A stretch of 15,220 bases of DNA from CAZWDO01 sp964632485 [NCBI: uncultured bacterium]. GTDB taxonomy: Bacteria; JAGOEH01. A program made the position numbers and the translations under genes. Where the stretch lies: positions 1 through 15,220 of the forward strand of contig CAZWDO010000024.1 of NCBI GenBank assembly GCA_964632485.1. Reading direction: 5' to 3'. Every line of letters starts with the position of its first letter. Positions within the stretch are counted from its first letter, which is position 1. Positions 7,485 through 15,220 of this stretch are shown here, one piece after another. The notes under the pieces were generated by a model. That model was not told the origin of the DNA, searched no databases, and saw nothing but the letters and a program-made list of their open reading frames with translations.

Positions 7485-8387
7485 ATGATCGAAAATGTTG
7501 CAGGAGAATTGGCGGCTTTAGGTACAGCATGTTGTTGGACCGTTTCCGCCATGTCTTTTGAATTGGCCAGCAAACGCGTGGGATCTCTTTCGGTGAATTT
7601 GATCCGATTATTATTCGCTTTTGTAATGTTTTCGATCTATATGGGCGCGCGCACCGGTTGGTTTCTGCCGTTACATGCATCCCCTCATGCCTGGTTTTGG
7701 CTCTCTCTATCGGGTATTGTCGGTTTTGCCCTGGGTGATCTCTTCTTATTTCAAGCATTTGTGGAGATTGGTTCCCGGATCAGTATGTTGATTATGGCAT
7801 CGGTACCAATACTAACTGCGTTGATCGGATGGTTTTTTTTAGGAGAGACGATGACCCGTTGGGATTTAATAGGGATGTTTGTAACGATTTGCGGAATTTC
7901 ACTGGTAGTATTAGAGCGCAACCCTGAAAATGACAGATCATTACGGTTGAAGCATTCCCTGCGGGGAATTCTGTTAGCGTGCGGGGGCGCCGCAGGCCAG
8001 GCGATTGGCCTGGTTCTCAGCAAATACGGAATGGAAGGACATTTCGATCCCTTTGCAGCGACACAAATTCGGGTGATTAGCGGTATTCTTGGGTTTGGAT
8101 TGATCCTGACTGTTTATCGTCGCTGGGGACGGTTCAGACAATCGATCACTAACCGTTCCGCTTTGATTCCGGTATCGCTGGGTTCGTTTTTCGGTCCTTT
8201 TTTAGGGGTTTCCCTGTCTTTGCTGGCCGTACAATACACCACGACAGGGGTCGCTTCGACCTTGATCGCCATTGTGCCGGTATTGATTATTCCTCCCGCT
8301 ATCATCATCTATAAGGAACGAGTGACTGTTAAGGAGATTTTAGGGGCCATCATTACGATTTGTGGCGTTGTATTCTTTTTTATTTAG
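7485..8387 (+). CDS. DMT/EamA family transporter, ten membrane segments
   Basis: A 300-residue inner-membrane protein of the drug/metabolite transporter superfamily. It shows two EamA repeats. The first (about 5-135) contains FELASKRVGSLSVNLIR, ALGDLFLFQAF and the typical ILTALIGWFFLGETMT followed by a helix ending GISLVVLE. The second (about 155-300) contains GGAAGQAIGLVLSKYG, FFGPFLGVSLSLLAVQYT and IIPPAIIIYKERVTVKEILGAIITICGVVFFF. About ten hydrophobic helices can be counted. Substrates in this family range from amino acids to nucleotide-like metabolites and cannot be told from sequence. The start is the ATG at 7485, eight bases after AAGGAG (7471-7476); an upstream GTG at 7476 overlaps that ribosome site and is rejected. 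It is a single-gene unit with its own promoter, divergent from the pyruvyl transferase operon. Confidence 0.93.
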   Translation: MIENVAGELAALGTACCWTVSAMSFELASKRVGSLSVNLIRLLFAFVMFSIYMGARTGWFLPLHASPHAWFWLSLSGIVGFALGDLFLFQAFVEIGSRISMLIMASVPILTALIGWFFLGETMTRWDLIGMFVTICGISLVVLERNPENDRSLRLKHSLRGILLACGGAAGQAIGLVLSKYGMEGHFDPFAATQIRVISGILGFGLILTVYRRWGRFRQSITNRSALIPVSLGSFFGPFLGVSLSLLAVQYTTTGVASTLIAIVPVLIIPPAIIIYKERVTVKEILGAIITICGVVFFFI

Positions 8388-8484
8388 AATTCAGGCTTGT
8401 TAAAATCAGTTTTCCATCGAAAGATTATGCAAATATATCTTTACAGGCTCTGATAGAATGTCAATGGGTATGATTGAAGTAATA

Positions 8485-8512
8485 GCGGATTCCCGCCGAC
8501 GTGGGAATCCGC
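8485..8512. repeat. Perfect 10-bp inverted repeat between convergent genes
   Basis: GCGGATTCCC (8485-8494) and GGGAATCCGC (8503-8512) are exact reverse complements around an 8-base loop; a G-U and a C-G pair can extend the stem to 12 bp with a 4-base loop. It lies between the convergent transporter and dehydrogenase genes, where a two-way terminator is expected, but no clear T-run follows on either strand. The core GGATTCCCGC resembles the dispersed REP-like palindromes with GGATTCCCGCC/GGGAATCC arms seen in many bacterial genomes, so it may be one copy of such a repeat. Confidence 0.6.
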
Positions 8513-8534
8513 AAAAGAACGACTCACGAAATAA

Positions 8535-9461
8535 TTATTTATTGACCTGAAAAGTTCGATCACCTTTTTCAAAAAAGGCGACAATTTGATTGGCTGCGGC
8601 TAAGCCGGCATTAATATTGGCTTCCGAAGTTTCGGCGCCCATTTTTTTTGTTGTGGCATGGTAGCGGGTTCCATATTTTTCGACTAATTCCGCGTGACAT
8701 CCTGGCGCGACATCAGTGGCATATTTTAAATCGTCGCGTTCAGCCATGATTTTTAAAAGGCTTTCTTCGCAGATGACTTCTTTGCGGGCCGTATTGATCA
8801 AGGCGGCATTTTTTTTCATTTTTGACAGTAGATTATAGTTGATTGATTTCTTTGTTTTATCATTGGCTGGAATATGGAGAGAAATAAAATCGCATTGAGA
8901 ATAAAGCTCTTCAATGTTTTCAACAATGCTTACGCCATCAGCTTCAATTTTAGATTTTTCCACAAAAGGATCGAAGGCATAGACTTCCATGCCAAACCCT
9001 TTGCCGATTTGAGCCACTAACCGGCCTACATGGCCATAAGCATGAATTCCGATTTTTTTGCCGCGTAATTCACTGCCGTTACCTTGAGTAAACTTGTTTC
9101 GGGCCAGATAGATCATCATGCCGATGGCCAGTTCAGCCACGGCATTTGAATTCTGCCCCGGAGTGTTCATAGCGCAAATTCCTTTCGTTCCGGCCGCAGC
9201 CAGATCAATATTATCGTAACCGGCGCCGGCGCGTACGATAATTTTCAACTTTTCCGCCGCATTGATGAGTTCGGCATTCGCAATATCACTACGGATAATC
9301 ATGGCCTCTACATCGGCAACGGCTTTTAATAAATCGGTTCTATCTGTATATTTTTCCAGTTTTACCAGTTCATAACCGGCCGTTTTGAATATTTTCTCAA
9401 TTCCATCTACCGCTGCTTTCGCAAAGGGCTTTTCCGTAGCAAGCAATACTTTTTGGGGCAT
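8535..9461 (-). CDS. serA: D-3-phosphoglycerate dehydrogenase-like 2-hydroxyacid dehydrogenase
   Basis: A 308-residue D-isomer-specific 2-hydroxyacid dehydrogenase closest to the short phosphoglycerate dehydrogenase type common in Bacteroidota. That enzyme converts 3-phosphoglycerate to phosphohydroxypyruvate, the first step of serine synthesis. Visible are RAGAGYDNID (77-86), NTPGQNSNAVAELAIG (99-114), the NAD-binding GIHAYGHVGR (138-147) and NTARKEVI (with catalytic Arg). The usual catalytic-histidine region (HIGAST in classical SerA) reads TKKMGAETSEAN. I recall the same KKMGA pattern in Bacteroidota homologues, so this is a subfamily trait rather than damage. No ACT or regulatory domain follows. 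The gene has its own strong promoter and a 5' leader of about 95 bases. GGAG stands eight bases before the ATG. It converges on the transporter gene. The symbol is provisional; other hydroxyacid substrates are possible. Confidence 0.85.
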   Translation of the reverse strand: MPQKVLLATEKPFAKAAVDGIEKIFKTAGYELVKLEKYTDRTDLLKAVADVEAMIIRSDIANAELINAAEKLKIIVRAGAGYDNIDLAAAGTKGICAMNTPGQNSNAVAELAIGMMIYLARNKFTQGNGSELRGKKIGIHAYGHVGRLVAQIGKGFGMEVYAFDPFVEKSKIEADGVSIVENIEELYSQCDFISLHIPANDKTKKSINYNLLSKMKKNAALINTARKEVICEESLLKIMAERDDLKYATDVAPGCHAELVEKYGTRYHATTKKMGAETSEANINAGLAAANQIVAFFEKGDRTFQVNK

Positions 9462-9528
9462 GGTTCCACTCCGTTTTTTTTCAGGTTAAACGATAAGAGT
9501 TGGGCGACATTTCAAAAAATGCTGAATT

Positions 9529-9544
9529 CATTGATAATTCAATG
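9529..9544 (-). promoter_or_regulatory. Small hairpin in the dehydrogenase leader
   Basis: CATTGA and TCAATG form a 6-bp stem with a 4-base loop in the transcribed leader of the dehydrogenase gene, about 70 bases before its ATG. I see no match to a known riboswitch. It may be chance in AT-rich DNA. Confidence 0.25.
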
Positions 9545-9561
9545 GATATAACATTTTACAA

Positions 9562-9590
9562 AATATATAATGATTAGTTATAAATGTCAA
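9562..9590 (-). promoter_or_regulatory. Sigma70-like promoter of the phosphoglycerate dehydrogenase gene
   Basis: Minus-strand -35 box TTGACA (9590-9585) and -10 box TATATT (9567-9562), 17 bases apart. The start is expected near 9555, leaving a leader of about 95 bases. It follows directly after the presumed end of the cyclase operon, so the dehydrogenase gene is probably transcribed on its own. Confidence 0.7.
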
Positions 9591-9608
9591 GCAAAAAAAT
9601 ATGTTGTT

Positions 9609-9636
9609 AAAAAATAGATTTAAACGCTTCTAAATC
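9609..9636 (-). terminator. Possible AT-rich intrinsic terminator of the cyclase operon
   Basis: Read on the minus strand, GATTTA (9636-9631) and TAAATC (9622-9617) form a 6-bp stem with an 8-base loop, followed at once by TATTTTTT (9616-9609). The site is 47 bases after the cyclase stop and just upstream of the next promoter. The stem is short and AT-rich, so the hairpin would be weak. Confidence 0.4.
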
Positions 9637-9682
9637 GAGATCTATTATAGCTGCCTGTTAGATTTTACGTTATGGAGTGCGT

Positions 9683-12412
9683 TTATTTATGAGTCATGGT
9701 GAAAACGCCATCCCAATCGACAGGGGGAGGAACTTCGAGATAATCCTGACTACGCTGAAAATATATGCTGATGGGAGTATCCTCTGGATAGATTTGTTTC
9801 AGGTGGGCAAATGCGTCGTGAGCGTCTTGCCAGTTACGGTCTTTATAAAGGGCAAGCGCTTCTTCATAAGCCTGGCAAAAAATTTTTTTCGGATCGGGCG
9901 CGCCGGGAAGAAAATCCATCAATTCATATACGCGAACCGGTTTTAATTTGCCTTTGACGCGGATTACATCCAATTCACGACACAGAAATTGGTCGCCGAT
10001 CAATTGATGAGTGAATTCGGAAATCATGGTATAAGTACCATACTCTTTATTCGCGCTTTCCAATCGGGATCCGAGATTGACAGAATCACCGATAACCGTA
10101 TAATCGAAGCGGTTTTTGGAACCCATGTTACCAACAATCATTTCACCGGAATTCATCCCAATACGAGTGATCAGCGCCGGAAATCCGCGTTCGATCCAGC
10201 GGGCTTGTTGTTTGTTAAGGAGTTCCTGAATTTGCAGGGCAGTGGAGCAACAGCGCCAGGCATGGTCGGCAAGTTCAAGGGGAGCGCCAAAAACGGCCAT
10301 TACAGCATCGCCTTCATATTTATCCAACATCCCTTCGTTTTCCAGGATTTTATCGGTAATAATGCTGAGGTATTCGTTCAGGAGCTCTACCAGATTTTCT
10401 GGGGAAAGTTTTTCGGATATGGTCGTGAATCCCTGGATATCAGAGAAAAATACAGTGCAAACTCGTTTGGCGCCGCCTATTTGCAGCATGTTGGGGTTTT
10501 TTAAAATTATATCGACGACCGATGGAGTGACATAATGGCTGAATGCCTGTTTGACCTGGCGTTTTTCCTGTTCTTCGTGCCAGTAATTCTGTACGCTGAT
10601 AATGATAAAGGATCCAATGATCAATATTGAAGGGGATACGAGGAGCATCCAGGTTCGCATATAATAGAACATTATATAATTGATAACCAGATTAACGAGA
10701 AAAAACAGAATCGCCACACCGGCCATGATCCCCGTCCGCTGCCGACGGAATAGAAAGATCATGGATAGTGTCAGAATGATCCAATAAACCAGATCCAGCC
10801 AACTTGGGGTGGCTTTTAGAAAATTCTGTGATATAATATTGTTGAAAATGTTGGCATGAACGCCGACCATGGCATAGCGCGGCTCATAGGGAGTGGGATT
10901 GTAATCGTGGGTTCCGGTGGCCGTTAACCCGTAAAACAGGACTTTCCCCTTGAAATAATCGGGATAAAGTTTACCAATGCGTTCCACTTCCACGGGTTTT
11001 TCAAAAAAAAGTGGAAAATCGGCAGTTGTGGGCTTGTAATGCTGAATGTCCTGGTAGCAAGTCTGCATATAAGCGCTATCCTCTATTGAATATTTAACAA
11101 TCAAGGAATCGCAGTCAAGCAGTGAATCAGCATAAGCAAGGCTATGGTAACGGACATTATTATAAATCGGTTGAAGCGCTTCCTGATTCTCAAGTGGAAC
11201 GCCAGTCGCTTCACAGAACTGGGCGAACGTATAAGTAAAATCGAGTTGATTGCGTAACAACCAATCCACGGAATAAGCCGGCCCCAATTCCATCAGAGTC
11301 GTGTCAACACCGCCGATTTCATCTTCCAGTTCGCGGATGGTGTTGTTGATCATGAGTTGGTCAGCAATATCCGGCGCCATCAATAAAAACGGATTCTCCT
11401 GAAATTGCGGCATCTCTCCGATCACTTTTTTCAAAATCCCGACTTTAATGTGACGACGCATGGCCTTTACGGCTATATAGGGAATATGGGGATACGTTTC
11501 AAAATATTTACCCATCCAGTTCACTAAGAGCAGTCCTCTTTCATCGATAGGGATATGAACATTTTTGCCCTGATAAGGGAATTGAACCCGGTGCGCTGAA
11601 ATGTCGATTGATTGAATGGGAACTTTCAAATAGTCGAGAGCCATGATAAAGCTAAGCGCCAGATAAGCCCTTCCGTTATAACGATAAAAAAGAGGGTAAT
11701 GCCGCACGACGCCATCCGCGTCGGGTAGAATTTGAGCGAACGCGATTCCGCGGCATTGCTCGGCAAAATAGTGCAATAAGGGCGAAGATTCGTTAGCATA
11801 AAGAAATTCATCCATCTGGTCGGTAAGAGGCAGACTGAATTTCTGTTGAATAGCGAAACTTTTTTCTTTGTTTTCCCTAAAAAAATCATAGTATTCATCC
11901 ACCCCGGCTTCTTCTTCATTTTCCGAACGGTTGAAAATTTGGGGTAAAAATACGTTGCGGCTTTTTTTTAACGCCCGTATCATCACGCTATCCGAATTTT
12001 GCATCATGATTCGTAATTCTTCAGTTGTAAAAATTTCCTGCTTCCTGCGTTGAATGTCCTGCAACCGCAATGTAGGTGGCGTCGGTTCAACCAGAAAGAT
12101 ATCAAAGCCGATGGAATAAATCTCCAAACGACGAAGTATCTGCAGTAACGCGGCATGTTTTTCATACGGCCAGCTCCATCGTCCTTCTCCCTTGAGTGAT
12201 TCGGTATCAATGTCAAGAATGGCGATATTGGGATCCACCGCTTGGGTCCCTCTCACCCGATACCGGATATCCAGCAGTTTTAACTCGATCAGGTTAGATA
12301 ATTCGTTTATTGGGGGTACAAAAGTAAAAACGGTGATCAGAATAAACAATAGGGTGATGTAGTGCTGATCTTTAATTAAGCGAAATAAGCGGTTGTTGCT
12401 CAGAAAATTCAT
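9683..12412 (-). CDS. CHASE2-domain membrane adenylate cyclase
   Basis: A 909-residue class III nucleotide cyclase. The order is an N-terminal membrane helix (about 17-33), a large extracytoplasmic CHASE2 sensor (about 38-530), three membrane helices (about 540-556, 561-583, 588-607), a short linker, the cyclase domain (about 648-830) and a helical tail with TPR-like spacing (about 837-890). Metal ligands D658 (FSDIQGFT) and D702 (KYEGDAVMAVFG) are present. K698 and D770 (RFDYTVIGD) are the residues that select ATP, and N779 and R783 (NLGSRLE) stabilise the transition state, so an active cAMP-forming enzyme is predicted. CHASE2 landmarks are LKLLDIRYRVRG, IGFDIFL and the late GKVLFYGLTATGTHDYNPTP with MVGVHANIFNN. 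The sensor is larger than the usual CHASE2 because of extra segments at about 115-200 and 320-470. Start supported by AGGAG seven bases before ATG. It is the last gene of its operon, 43 bases after the previous stop. Confidence 0.93.
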   Translation of the reverse strand: MNFLSNNRLFRLIKDQHYITLLFILITVFTFVPPINELSNLIELKLLDIRYRVRGTQAVDPNIAILDIDTESLKGEGRWSWPYEKHAALLQILRRLEIYSIGFDIFLVEPTPPTLRLQDIQRRKQEIFTTEELRIMMQNSDSVMIRALKKSRNVFLPQIFNRSENEEEAGVDEYYDFFRENKEKSFAIQQKFSLPLTDQMDEFLYANESSPLLHYFAEQCRGIAFAQILPDADGVVRHYPLFYRYNGRAYLALSFIMALDYLKVPIQSIDISAHRVQFPYQGKNVHIPIDERGLLLVNWMGKYFETYPHIPYIAVKAMRRHIKVGILKKVIGEMPQFQENPFLLMAPDIADQLMINNTIRELEDEIGGVDTTLMELGPAYSVDWLLRNQLDFTYTFAQFCEATGVPLENQEALQPIYNNVRYHSLAYADSLLDCDSLIVKYSIEDSAYMQTCYQDIQHYKPTTADFPLFFEKPVEVERIGKLYPDYFKGKVLFYGLTATGTHDYNPTPYEPRYAMVGVHANIFNNIISQNFLKATPSWLDLVYWIILTLSMIFLFRRQRTGIMAGVAILFFLVNLVINYIMFYYMRTWMLLVSPSILIIGSFIIISVQNYWHEEQEKRQVKQAFSHYVTPSVVDIILKNPNMLQIGGAKRVCTVFFSDIQGFTTISEKLSPENLVELLNEYLSIITDKILENEGMLDKYEGDAVMAVFGAPLELADHAWRCCSTALQIQELLNKQQARWIERGFPALITRIGMNSGEMIVGNMGSKNRFDYTVIGDSVNLGSRLESANKEYGTYTMISEFTHQLIGDQFLCRELDVIRVKGKLKPVRVYELMDFLPGAPDPKKIFCQAYEEALALYKDRNWQDAHDAFAHLKQIYPEDTPISIYFQRSQDYLEVPPPVDWDGVFTMTHK

Positions 12413-12455
12413 GGAATATCTCCTGAGAGAGGATAGCTCGACAGCCTGATAAATA

Positions 12456-13415
12456 TCACGTGTCGCGTCCTTTGCCGGAATCCGTGATTTCGGTTAATTC
12501 CGCGGGAAAGGGTTGGAAGAAAATCTGTTTGGAGAGGTAGGGTTCATTGAAGCGAATGATCCAGGATTGCAAGAGATACGCGCTGACGCTAAGAGGTGTT
12601 TTCCCGTTACGGTAAGTGTCGAGCGTGTGGAGAAAGAACGCTTTTTCACTGCTGGTCAATACGTTAGAGAAATAACCGAAAGCATGCATCAGAACGTTGA
12701 TATTATTGGTAAATCGAGGGGGTTTATGCAACGCAACCATCAATTCATTGCCGTAATTCGTCCAGACAGTCGGTAGCGGGAGTTTTTCGTGGTTAGCCAC
12801 GATCCTGCCCAGTATGCGCAGCTTGGTTATATTGAAGGAGAGAAGCAGCAGTTTATGGGCGGCTTGAAATTCGATCAGGTCTTTCATGTCTCCTGACATT
12901 TGGGCTTCCCGAAATCGCGCCAGTGTGAAAATGCGGGTAAAGAATGTTTCGCGAATCTGATAATTTTTTAAACGCCCTTCATCCTCAAGAGGCAGAAGGG
13001 GATATCGCTTGATCAGTTCACGCGCGAAAAAACCGCTTGTCTTCCCTTGAGGCGGACGGTTTTCCTGATCGGCATAAAGTTTGACGTCAGCAATGCCGCA
13101 TGAGGGGGAACGGTGTTTGAGCAAGGCGCCATCCAGTTTGGGCAGTCGGGAGAGAAATTGGCGACTAAAGGTTTGCATTTCTTCAGTGATATCCCGCGCA
13201 GATGACGGTTGAATCAAGCAGTGAGCGCCCGCTCGTTCAATGATGCGGATCGGATCGCGGGGAATTCCCAATCCGATTTCCTTTTCAGGACATATCGTTA
13301 TCGCTTCGACCCAGGGTTTGAGCTTTTCAACCGTATTATCATGAATAGTCTCGCCATTCCAGCGGCAGGCTTCGAATCCCAGGCAGCGACTGAAAAGAAC
13401 AGTCGGTTTTATCAC
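12456..13415 (-). CDS. DUF523-DUF1722 protein, TudS/YbgA-related
   Basis: A 319-residue two-domain protein. Residues about 1-150 are DUF523, the family of thiouracil desulfidase TudS, which holds a catalytic [4Fe-4S] cluster. The cysteines visible are C11 and C17 (SRCLGFEAC), C42 (TICPEKEIGLGIPRDP) and C106 (SPSCG), compatible with cluster binding. Residues about 180-310 are DUF1722, as in E. coli YbgA: FQAAHKLLLLSFN, LGRIVANHE, YGNELMVALHKPP, NVLMHAFGYFS and PLSVSAYLLQSWI. The combined form is widespread and its function is not settled; sulfur removal from a modified base or metabolite is a family-based guess. The start is GTG at 13415, preceded by GGGAG six bases upstream, which lies on the stop of the alpha-2-macroglobulin gene. 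The 10-base gap implies one operon with translational linkage. Confidence 0.9.
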   Translation of the reverse strand: MIKPTVLFSRCLGFEACRWNGETIHDNTVEKLKPWVEAITICPEKEIGLGIPRDPIRIIERAGAHCLIQPSSARDITEEMQTFSRQFLSRLPKLDGALLKHRSPSCGIADVKLYADQENRPPQGKTSGFFARELIKRYPLLPLEDEGRLKNYQIRETFFTRIFTLARFREAQMSGDMKDLIEFQAAHKLLLLSFNITKLRILGRIVANHEKLPLPTVWTNYGNELMVALHKPPRFTNNINVLMHAFGYFSNVLTSSEKAFFLHTLDTYRNGKTPLSVSAYLLQSWIIRFNEPYLSKQIFFQPFPAELTEITDSGKGRDT

Positions 13416-13425
13416 TATTTACTCC

Positions 13426-15220
13426 CTAATCAGCGGATACGGTAATTCGTCCGCTACCGTAAAGAGACGATTTACCAGGTTGATACATGACTTCAGCGCT
13501 GATCGGGGGTAACGTGAATTCGCCCGCGGTCACAACGCGGATCCCGTAATAAAAGGTATATTGCTGTTTCTCGTTGAAATTGCCATAAAACATCAGCCGA
13601 TCGTCGCGAATATCGAGATAAGCCGGAGAGTAGTTTTCCGCGAGCCATTCGAAATCCCCCCGCGAATTCAAACGGGGATTTTCAATTTCAAAACATGCCG
13701 GCAGTAAATCGACAACGGCGACATTTTCTAAATCATCATAAGGTGATTCAAGGGTAATTTTGGCAATGATCAGTTCGCCCTGTTTAAAGGTGTTATGGTA
13801 GATTGGGGATCCGGTCTGGTTCAGATATTGTCGCCTGATTTTAAGATCTCTGTCATAATCATCCAACCAGGGTGTCGAGGGAATTCCTTCGGCGCTCCAA
13901 TAATAATAGCATTTTCCATTACCGGTCATATCAATTTTAACATCAGCGCCGATCCAATCGGAGTGGGAGAGGCGTAACGGGGCAAGATGATCAAACGCGC
14001 CTTTTTCCTGACCAGCGATGGTAATTTTCCCCTTGAACTCATTATTTTCCTGTTGATTGGAGAGCATTTTGCCCATAGCCAACAAAGCCAGCGCATTTTC
14101 AATCGTACTGCTCCACCGGCCGAGGCTGATTTCTTTGGAAAGCGCTTCCATCAGTTTGGGAATTTCGGGATGGTTGGGATCGATAGAGTTCAGCGCATTC
14201 AGTATCATCGCCAATCGGCTGGTGTTAAGATTAAAGACAGAAAAATAATCGGATTCACTATCAGAATTCGGATAGTTAATTGTCAGAGGTAATAAGGCTT
14301 TAGCGGCGGCGAGATCGCCACTGGCGGCATAGGCACCGGCCAGTTGAAACTGGGAGTAAAGGTCCATCTGTTTTAAATGATTATTGCGTAAATAGTTGAG
14401 CATGGATCGATCCGCTTCTCCAGCTATAGCCAATACATATTGAGAGTACACGCAATTGCTGAGTTCACTCCTCGAGTTGGAGATTTGAAAATTGGAACTC
14501 ATCTCTTTCAACGCGCTAATCATGCGTTTTAAAACCCGTTCAGAAACCGGGTATCCTTTTTGGTGGGCTTCGGCTAAAAAATGGGCGGCATAAATTGAAG
14601 CCCAATCATAACAGTAATCACCATGGGGCCAATATGAGAATTTCCCGTTGGAGAGCTGCATTGATTCAATTTTACTGATTCCCTCGCTCAAGTAATAATC
14701 GACCGACCCCGAGCCGGCCATAGCCGGTTCAACCGCTTTGGCCAGATCCTGGAAATAGAGGAGGGGGAAAAGTTTGGAACTGGTTTGTTCGATACAGCCA
14801 TGGGGATAAATCAGCAGGTATTGGAGACTGGCGCCGAAACGTAGAGTGGGTATAGCGCTGATAGTGAGTTTAAACTGAGTGGTTGATTGAAGATAATTGC
14901 GGGGCATGGAAAATTTAGCGGGTTTCTCCGCGCTGAAAACGCCGCTACCGACTTGAGTGACCAGAGGCGCCGGGGGCCGGATGGTTATTTTGCGTTGATA
15001 AGTAGCGGATTCTCCGTTACCCTGCGCCCGGAGTTCCAGTTCAATATCCCCCAATGACTCGCCGGCTTTGAGCGTAAACGTCACAACATCTTCCTTTTGC
15101 TGGTCAATAAAAAGAGTCTGCCTGGCTGTTGATTCTACCTTCACCGCGCCTTTTACCGCCAGGCTGACGCTAAAATTTCCGCTTTTCCCGCTAGCGTTGA
15201 ACAACTGCACTGGCAATTCA
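13426..15220 (-). CDS. Bacterial alpha-2-macroglobulin, C-terminal part
   Basis: The frame continues past the right edge (Glu-Leu precedes the TTG at 15216), so the N-terminal domains are missing; about 598 residues are visible. They cover the end of the A2M domain, the thioester domain and the C-terminal domain. YPHGCIEQTSS (137-147 counted from the TTG) keeps the Cys and Gln (C141, Q144) that form the internal thioester used to trap attacking proteases covalently. The following repeated helices form the alpha-alpha toroid (about 150-410), with family segments such as ESMQLSNGKFSYWP. The last 180 residues are beta-rich, with LDDYDRDLKIRRQYLN, and end GSGRITVSAD. In Gram-negative bacteria such proteins are periplasmic or outer-membrane-anchored and are often encoded next to penicillin-binding protein PbpC. 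Any such gene would lie outside this window. Its downstream partners here are a DUF523-DUF1722 protein and a sensor cyclase. Confidence 0.93.
   Translation of the reverse strand, partial: ELPVQLFNASGKSGNFSVSLAVKGAVKVESTARQTLFIDQQKEDVVTFTLKAGESLGDIELELRAQGNGESATYQRKITIRPPAPLVTQVGSGVFSAEKPAKFSMPRNYLQSTTQFKLTISAIPTLRFGASLQYLLIYPHGCIEQTSSKLFPLLYFQDLAKAVEPAMAGSGSVDYYLSEGISKIESMQLSNGKFSYWPHGDYCYDWASIYAAHFLAEAHQKGYPVSERVLKRMISALKEMSSNFQISNSRSELSNCVYSQYVLAIAGEADRSMLNYLRNNHLKQMDLYSQFQLAGAYAASGDLAAAKALLPLTINYPNSDSESDYFSVFNLNTSRLAMILNALNSIDPNHPEIPKLMEALSKEISLGRWSSTIENALALLAMGKMLSNQQENNEFKGKITIAGQEKGAFDHLAPLRLSHSDWIGADVKIDMTGNGKCYYYWSAEGIPSTPWLDDYDRDLKIRRQYLNQTGSPIYHNTFKQGELIIAKITLESPYDDLENVAVVDLLPACFEIENPRLNSRGDFEWLAENYSPAYLDIRDDRLMFYGNFNEKQQYTFYYGIRVVTAGEFTLPPISAEVMYQPGKSSLYGSGRITVSAD

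Noticed and set aside
9621-9685. Inverted pair TAAACGC/GCGTTTA around the cyclase stop
   Set aside because: The 7-bp arms are more than 50 bases apart and no T-run follows; the nearer GATTTA/TAAATC stem is a better terminator candidate.
9989-10504. Open frame of 171 residues on the + strand
   Set aside because: It is antisense to the cyclase catalytic domain with all key residues; a shadow frame.

Overview
The window (15.2 kb, moderate GC) looks like ordinary bacterial chromosome. It has ten protein genes, two of them cut by the window edges, tight intergenic gaps, clear Shine-Dalgarno sites before several genes and three near-consensus sigma70-type promoters. I see no rRNA, tRNA, CRISPR array, insertion sequence or phage gene. 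The short phosphoglycerate dehydrogenase-like protein is of the type I associate with Bacteroidota. However, the strong Shine-Dalgarno sites and TTGACA/TATATT promoters are not typical of Bacteroidota, so a different lineage, perhaps elsewhere in the FCB group (Calditrichota or KSB1-like), is my best but weak guess.

Left part: the 3' portion of a CHAT-domain (caspase-like) protease gene on the + strand (1-912), visibly more AT-rich than its neighbours. It converges on a four-gene minus-strand operon (7215 down to 1068): a polysaccharide pyruvyl transferase family protein; a two-domain fusion of a thioester/fatty acyl reductase and a long-chain acyl adenylating enzyme, joined to the first gene by an ATGA overlap; a small protein resembling the ATC-hydrolase family; and a GMC oxidoreductase with a CxxCxxCxxxC motif like that of long-chain alcohol oxidases. 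Together they suggest activation, reduction and re-oxidation of a long-chain lipid, perhaps part of an uncharacterised lipid or glycolipid pathway. This is the most interesting system in the window.

Middle: back-to-back promoters (7350-7434) drive that operon leftward and a DMT/EamA transporter gene rightward (7485-8387). The transporter converges on a minus-strand phosphoglycerate dehydrogenase-like gene (9461-8535). A perfect 10-bp stem hairpin lies between them. The dehydrogenase gene has its own strong promoter.

Right part: a second minus-strand operon (15220 down to 9683) contains the 3' portion of a bacterial alpha-2-macroglobulin with an intact thioester motif, a DUF523-DUF1722 protein (TudS/YbgA-related) with a GTG start 10 bases after the previous stop, and a CHASE2-type membrane adenylate cyclase with complete catalytic residues and an unusually large sensor domain. 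A weak AT-rich terminator may end this operon. Periplasmic trapping of proteases, a probable iron-sulfur protein and a sensor cyclase are an unusual combination.
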